64,000 nucleotides of DNA from Vitis vinifera (Eukaryota > Streptophyta > Magnoliopsida > Vitales > Vitaceae). The stretch is from assembly GCF_030704535.1 (NCBI RefSeq), contig NC_081813.1, positions 2,628,001 to 2,692,000 on the forward strand, given 5' to 3'. Under the pieces are notes generated by a model, which did not search any database, was not told where the DNA came from, and saw nothing but the letters and a program-made list of their open reading frames with translations. A program made the position numbers and the translations under genes. Positions 59,014-64,000 of this stretch are shown here, in pieces; the first letter of the stretch is position 1, and each line of letters begins with the position of its first letter.

Positions 59014-59640
59014 GGACAATTGTGTTTTTGACACAGTTGGGTCCAAAAATTAAGATTTGGTTCATGAAAATTGCATAATTGATGAGAATGATATAAAATG
59101 TAAAGAGACTAATATATCATTTAAAACTATTTTGAGTATTTTCTATCACAATGTTTGACAAACTTTTTTATTTATTTTTTTTTTAATAATTATTCTGAAA
59201 ATTTATTATTTTTAGAAAACTAATTTTTTTATAAAATATATTCTAAAAATATATCATTTAAAAAAATAATTTTGACATATTTTTAGTTATTTTTTATATA
59301 CATAATTTAAAAATATATATTTTCCAAGATGTTTGATTTTTAAATAATAATAATAATAATTTATTTTTATTTTTATTTTTTTGGAAAATGGTGTATTTTT
59401 TTTCCAAATCATTAAATTAAATTAAAATTATTGAGGTTTACAAAAGGAATAAAATTTAAATTAATGTTTTTCTACCTTTTTTTTTTTTTATAGTCAATAA
59501 AGGTCATTTTTGGAAAGATAAAAAATTCATATCCTTCTTCTCAATTTCCACATTTTCTCCAGGTCTTAAGTTGAAATAGTGAACTTATATGGATTAAAAT
59601 TTAATTTTTGGGCCCAACTAGGTCCAAAACATAATTGTCC
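59014..59640. mobile_element. Terminal-inverted-repeat element (MITE-like), copy 2
   Basis: A 627-bp relative of the block at 29183-29782, colinear over its whole length (shared stretches include AAAATTGCATAATTGATGA and the GAGGTTTACAAAAG region). It begins GGACAATTGTGTTTTTGACAC and ends TAGGTCCAAAACATAATTGTCC, an imperfect inverted repeat. Flanks share ATAAAATA on both sides, a possible 8-bp target duplication made uncertain by low complexity. Confidence 0.7.
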
Positions 59641-61865
59641 TATAAAATAAAATATGAATATGAATATAAGTGAGATAATAGGAACATTTTAGGAAAAAAA
59701 AATTACAAACATTTCACTCTTTAGAAATAGAAAAAAAAATCATTTATATTTTTCATCTAGAAATTTCAGTAATAATGATTAAAATCATTTTAAATAAATT
59801 ATGATATTTTTTTTTTTAAAAAGGAAATATTATCTGTGTCTTTGAAAAGAGAAAAATGTTATTCAAATTAATTAAATAAAGTAATGAAATGATGTTAGCA
59901 CGTATAAGTGAGATGATTTGTATTTCAAGGGAAACAAAAAAGTTTTTGCTATTTTATATATAGTATAAATAAAGGTCGTTTGAAAACTTAAAATGTTTTT
60001 AATTTGTTTTGCATTTTTCAAAAAATATGTTTTATACTTTATTCTTAGTAATTCTCCATATTTATGTAGTTATTTTTTAAAACCATCCTCACAAAAATGA
60101 AAATACATAAAAACAACTCAAATTTTTTTAAAAAAAAATATCTTCTTCTTTTTTCAACAATTGAATTTTTTATTATTATTATAAAACATATTTTCTGGCT
60201 TTATTTTAAAAAACAGTTTTTAATATTGACTTGTATGATGTGTTTGGTACGTGAAAATATAGACAAAATTAAGATAAGAATGAAAATTAATTACAATTCC
60301 ATGTAGAAAACATCACTATGATTTGATAAATTGGATACATAATGGATCCATCTTCCTCATATTGGATTTGTCTTCATTTTGCAGTGATGATATGCAATTA
60401 CAATTGACTCCATTAATTCAAAGTCTTTTTGCCCCATTGAAAATTCAAAGTCTCTATGCTTCTTTTTCTTTATACCAAAATACAATTAATGAATTGACGC
60501 AGATTTCATATGATGCTAGTCTTTTTCCAACACAACATGGCCCACAACTCTTGGCATTTCCACTCATTTAGCCCAATGAATACGATGGGAAAGAACAACT
60601 TGGATCGGAAAACAACATCAATATTTTTTTTCTACACAAAAAATGCTAAGACATCGTAGTGATATCTATTGAAATTGAAATTTGGATCGTTCAATATATA
60701 CCGTGATATCTATTCAAATTGAAATTTGGATCGTTCAATATATACCGTGAAATCGAAGTCATTGAATAAAGATACAAATAAATAATATTAAAATATAAAG
60801 ATATAAATAAATAAAGTGTTGTTATTTCTAGCACCTTCCTCGACCGATTTTCCAATGGCAATAATCCCTTAATATCAACCACATGTGTTATTGGGCCCTC
60901 ACAGCTGTTAGTTTGATGCATTATTCAATTTTGTTGTTAGTGTGACATTGACAAGTCAATAAAATTCTAAAATTTTGTTAAAAAATTAAAATAAAAAAAT
61001 AAAAAATGAAGAGTTGGTTGATTTCTTCCTTTCGGTCCTTTCATAATTACAAAGAATCATAACACTTGGAGTGGGTGTTTGGTTTTTATCTAAAACTTGA
61101 ATATATAGGTTTGAATTTGTTTTACATATAAATAGTAATTAATATGAAATTTAAAATTTTAATTTTTTGCATTGACTTAAAAATTAAATAATTAATTTTT
61201 TTTGTCAAGTTACAATGGGTGAATGATACTACATGAAACCTTTCAAATTGACTTAATCAAGTCTTCATTGTCTTATTTCCTACGACAATTACTATTAATA
61301 ATTGAAAAATTATTGAAAGAAATTTTTCGATAAGTATAGAAAATCAAGTCGTCGGTATCTTAGTCAAACCCTAATTTCCACTATATCTTTCCTTCTCTTA
61401 TTTTCCACTGGATGGGAAATATCAAATCAATGATGTGGGCACTCATGAATTTCTAATGAGTTTCCGATGTCCATATTAGTTATGAAAAAATAATTCTGGA
61501 GGAAAAATCATTACCCACTAAGATTTATATCAAGAGGTACTTTGATTAAATCCATTAAGGGAGCCGTGGAACATTTTCTTCAATTTTCAATTACATATAT
61601 TATGAGGCTGTCAAGAATAATTGGGAGCTGGTCATAGCAACCCAAGACCTACGCTGTAAGTCAATACCCTTTCCCAACAAACACGTTGGAAGTCAACATC
61701 ATTCCTACTTCTTCCAAGCTTGGGAGGCTTAGTATACAAGGCTTTGCCTTTAAAGCTTGTTTCAGGCCCATCTTATCCAATACGTCTTCTCTTTTCCTTA
61801 AGCTTCACCACTTCAGTTTCATCCAGATTTCGTTGCCTCTTTGGTGTTTCAAACTGTCAAACAAC
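59641..61865. other. Intergenic region upstream of RLK-D
   Basis: AT-rich DNA with one 44-bp duplication (60661-60748). Short open frames at 60097-60571 and 61686 onward are not supported by recognised motifs. The last 250 bp are more balanced and probably contain the RLK-D promoter and leader. Confidence 0.5.
60661..60748 (+). repeat. 44-bp direct tandem repeat, two units
   Basis: Units start GATATCTATT at 60661 and 60705 and differ at one or two positions. Each ends ATATATACCGTG. Confidence 0.9.
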
Positions 61866-64000
61866 ATGGATGGTGGACTAATATTGACCTGGCTGATCGT
61901 TCTTCCGATGATTATTTCCTTGCATAACTCGGAATGGGTTTCAGCAAAGGAAGGTAGGTATTCATTTTTATGAGAGGTGTCAAGTTCATGTTAGTGGGTA
62001 GTTTTTGTATCATGTTAAATTCTAGGCATTCTATTAAATATATAGGTTATTAAAAATGTAAACTCAAATGTTATATAATTATGAAACATGTAACATATCG
62101 TGTATCAAGTTCTCATATTTAATAATTATGTTGAATTAGGTCTTGTATAAGTATATATGATTACTATTTCAATTAGATATGTTTGTAGTTCAATTAACTT
62201 ATTTATTCAAAAATAAATTTAAAATAAGTTAAATACTTTAATGTTATGATTAAGTTAATTAGCACCATTAGTAAATTGGCCAATTCAGGTAAAATTCGTG
62301 TTATGCAAATTGATTCAAAAACTACCTATATATTAAATGTATTATGGAAGTCAACACAAGTTTAACCTAACTATGATTATATTCAACCTATATCTATAAA
62401 AAGTATGTTGGATTCGAATCATATTGACAAATTGTATCGAACTTCGTCAAGCCAAGTTTTTATACAATTTAGCACCATCTTGCAACACCATGTTTTATTT
62501 TTTTTTCATAAAATAACGAGCATGTGCAGATAAGCATATTCATTATGAAGTCTGTTTAATTTGAATGAGTTTGAAACTTTGTAGGATTCATAAGCATTGA
62601 TTGTGGGATAGCTCCGGGCTCCGATTATATAGATGGTGAAACCGAGATATATTACACTTCGGATACAAGATTCATAGATACTGGAATCAATTATGATGTT
62701 TCCCCGGAATACATTTTTGAAGATACCGATCAACATCTCATAAACGTTAGAAGCTTCCCAGAAGGAGACAGAAATTGTTACACCCTACAACCAGCACAAG
62801 GCAAGAATCATAAGTATTTGATCAGGGCTTCGTTCATGTATGGGAATTATGATTCCAAGAATCAACCTCCAATCTTCAAGCTATATCTGGGTGTTGATGA
62901 ATGGGCCACGGTGAGGATAGAAAAGGCCATTGAAATTAGCATGGCAGAAATCATACACATACCAATTACAGATGACATAGATGTGTGTCTAGTAAACACC
63001 GGTTTGGGGACACCATTCATATCGGTGTTAGAGCTCAGACAGCTTAATGATTCGATTTATAGTCCACCTGAACCAGGGTCACTGCTTCTCCGTGGTAGGT
63101 TCGATTTTGGTACACAACAGGACTTGTATGCAATCAGGTGAGATACTAAAAGATGTTATTTGAAACCAACCTGTTTTCTTATTCTCAAAGCAAAAAACCA
63201 TTTTCCGTTTCCTGATTTTGTCAAACCAATTTTCCCTTAATTCTCTATGTATATGGAACTAACAAGTTATGTAAATATATATTGTGATCCTTTAGGGACA
63301 AAGATGATGTTTACGATCGGATTTGGGAACCAGCCAATTCGGAGTCCATTAGTTCACCACTTGTAAATTCTTCCTTTAGTACCTCTGACTATAAACTACC
63401 AGGGATTGTCATGGCAACTGCTGCAACACCTGCAGATGAAAATGAACCCTTGGGTTTCTCTTTTTTAATAGCTGGTCATCCTTCTCAAAAGTTGTACGTG
63501 TACATGCACTTTGCGGAGGTTGAGGATCTCAAGGGCCAAATCAGAGAATTTACCATCTCCGTGAATGATGATGAGTCATTTGGTGGGCCAGTGGCTCCTA
63601 GATACCTACTTTCGGACACGGTATATAGCAAATATTCCCTGAATGGAAGTATTAACCGATTGTCCTTTTCACTAAAAAGGACAAACAGATCCACGCTTCC
63701 ACCAATTATCAATGCTATGGAGGTTTACAGGTTAAAAGAATTCTCACAGTCATCAACCCAACAAAACGATGGTACGTTCTGTTCTGTTCTGCTCTGTTAC
63801 ATGTATGTTCTAATTTAGTTATTGAGCAGGCCTGAACATGATCCAGCTTTATTTAATTCTTTTTTTCTTTTTCTTGGAAAATAACTAGTTGATGCAATCA
63901 AGAGGATCAAATCAGGATACGCAGTGAGCAGCAACTGGCAAGGAGATCCATGTCTCCCCATGAAATACCAATGGGATGGCCTGACTTGCAGCCAAGATAC
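61866..64000 (+). CDS. RLK-D: malectin-like/LRR receptor-like kinase, 5' part (cut by window edge)
   Basis: Exons seen: 61866-61953 (signal peptide MDGGLILTWLIVLPMIISLH, ending KEG), 62585-63137 and 63296-63771 (malectin-like ectodomain, [20 protein letters not shown] to the Tyr-Val-Tyr-Met-His-Phe-Ala-Glu strand), and 63889 onward (NWQGDPC segment), which continues past the window. All phases match RLK-A and RLK-C, and no stop or frameshift is seen. The ATG at 61866 is chosen because a signal peptide follows directly; an upstream in-frame start at 61686 would add 60 residues without recognisable features. Ectodomain sequence is closest by eye to RLK-A ([38 protein letters not shown] in both). 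LRR and kinase lie outside the window. Confidence 0.85.
62020..62470. mobile_element. Degraded repeat in RLK-D intron 1
   Basis: AT-rich block with words similar to the block at 44170-44645 (GTTGGATTCGAATCATATTGAC, TTATATTCAACC). Likely a dispersed non-autonomous element; ends not defined. Confidence 0.35.

Noticed and set aside
1-64000. tRNA, rRNA or other structured RNA genes
   Set aside because: I looked for tRNA-like A/B boxes and rRNA-like GC-rich blocks and saw none convincing by eye. A tRNAscan or Rfam search would decide.

Overview
The window looks like nuclear DNA of a woody eudicot, most likely a grapevine (Vitis) or close relative. This is inferred from AT-rich intergenic DNA, multi-exon genes with plant-type introns, nested LTR and LINE elements, and proteins that read as plant-specific families. 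There is no bacterial-style operon structure. I ran no database search; identities rest on motifs read from conceptual splicing.

Layout. (1) 1-4682: AT-rich DNA, a (TA)32 tract and a solo-LTR-like insertion with a 5-bp target-site duplication. (2) 4683-23554: a malectin-like/LRR receptor-kinase cluster. Its first gene (RLK-A) is intact over 13 exons. It has a 6.1-kb first intron carrying a dead LINE, a kinase whose DFG aspartate is alanine, and a C-terminal tail of ten exact-length 57-bp repeats. Behind it sit two more kinase cassettes without ectodomains: cassette 2 looks catalytically intact and cassette 3 is broken. A 5'-truncated RLK-B pseudogene follows. (3) 24369-27765: MED6, a Mediator head subunit. 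(4) 30952-33742: myo-inositol oxygenase (MIOX), followed at 35084 by a small secreted Cys-rich peptide gene. A 3.7-kb block spanning the 3' part of MIOX and the peptide gene is duplicated in tandem (35771-45840). The second copy holds a 5'-truncated MIOX pseudogene, a young Copia-type element with identical LTRs, a solo-LTR-like element carrying fragments of several host genes, and a second peptide gene (45143). (5) 46267-52021: RLK-C, an intact malectin-like/LRR kinase. (6) 52511-57788: an old Copia element on the minus strand. (7) 57789-61865: AT-rich DNA with a terminal-inverted-repeat element that also occurs at 29183. (8) 61866-64000: the 5' part of another intact receptor kinase (RLK-D), cut by the window edge.

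How the parts relate. The receptor kinases are all on the plus strand and share the same exon boundaries and phases, as expected of a tandem LRR-RLK subfamily I cluster. At the same exon end four of five copies use a GC rather than GT splice donor. The most unusual arrangement is one ectodomain-plus-membrane module (RLK-A exons 1-8) followed by three kinase cassettes. Exon 8 of RLK-A joins in phase to the kinase exons of cassette 2 and would give an 880-residue receptor with an intact kinase, while joining to its own exons gives a 1081-residue pseudokinase receptor. That alternative joining is inference and needs transcript evidence.
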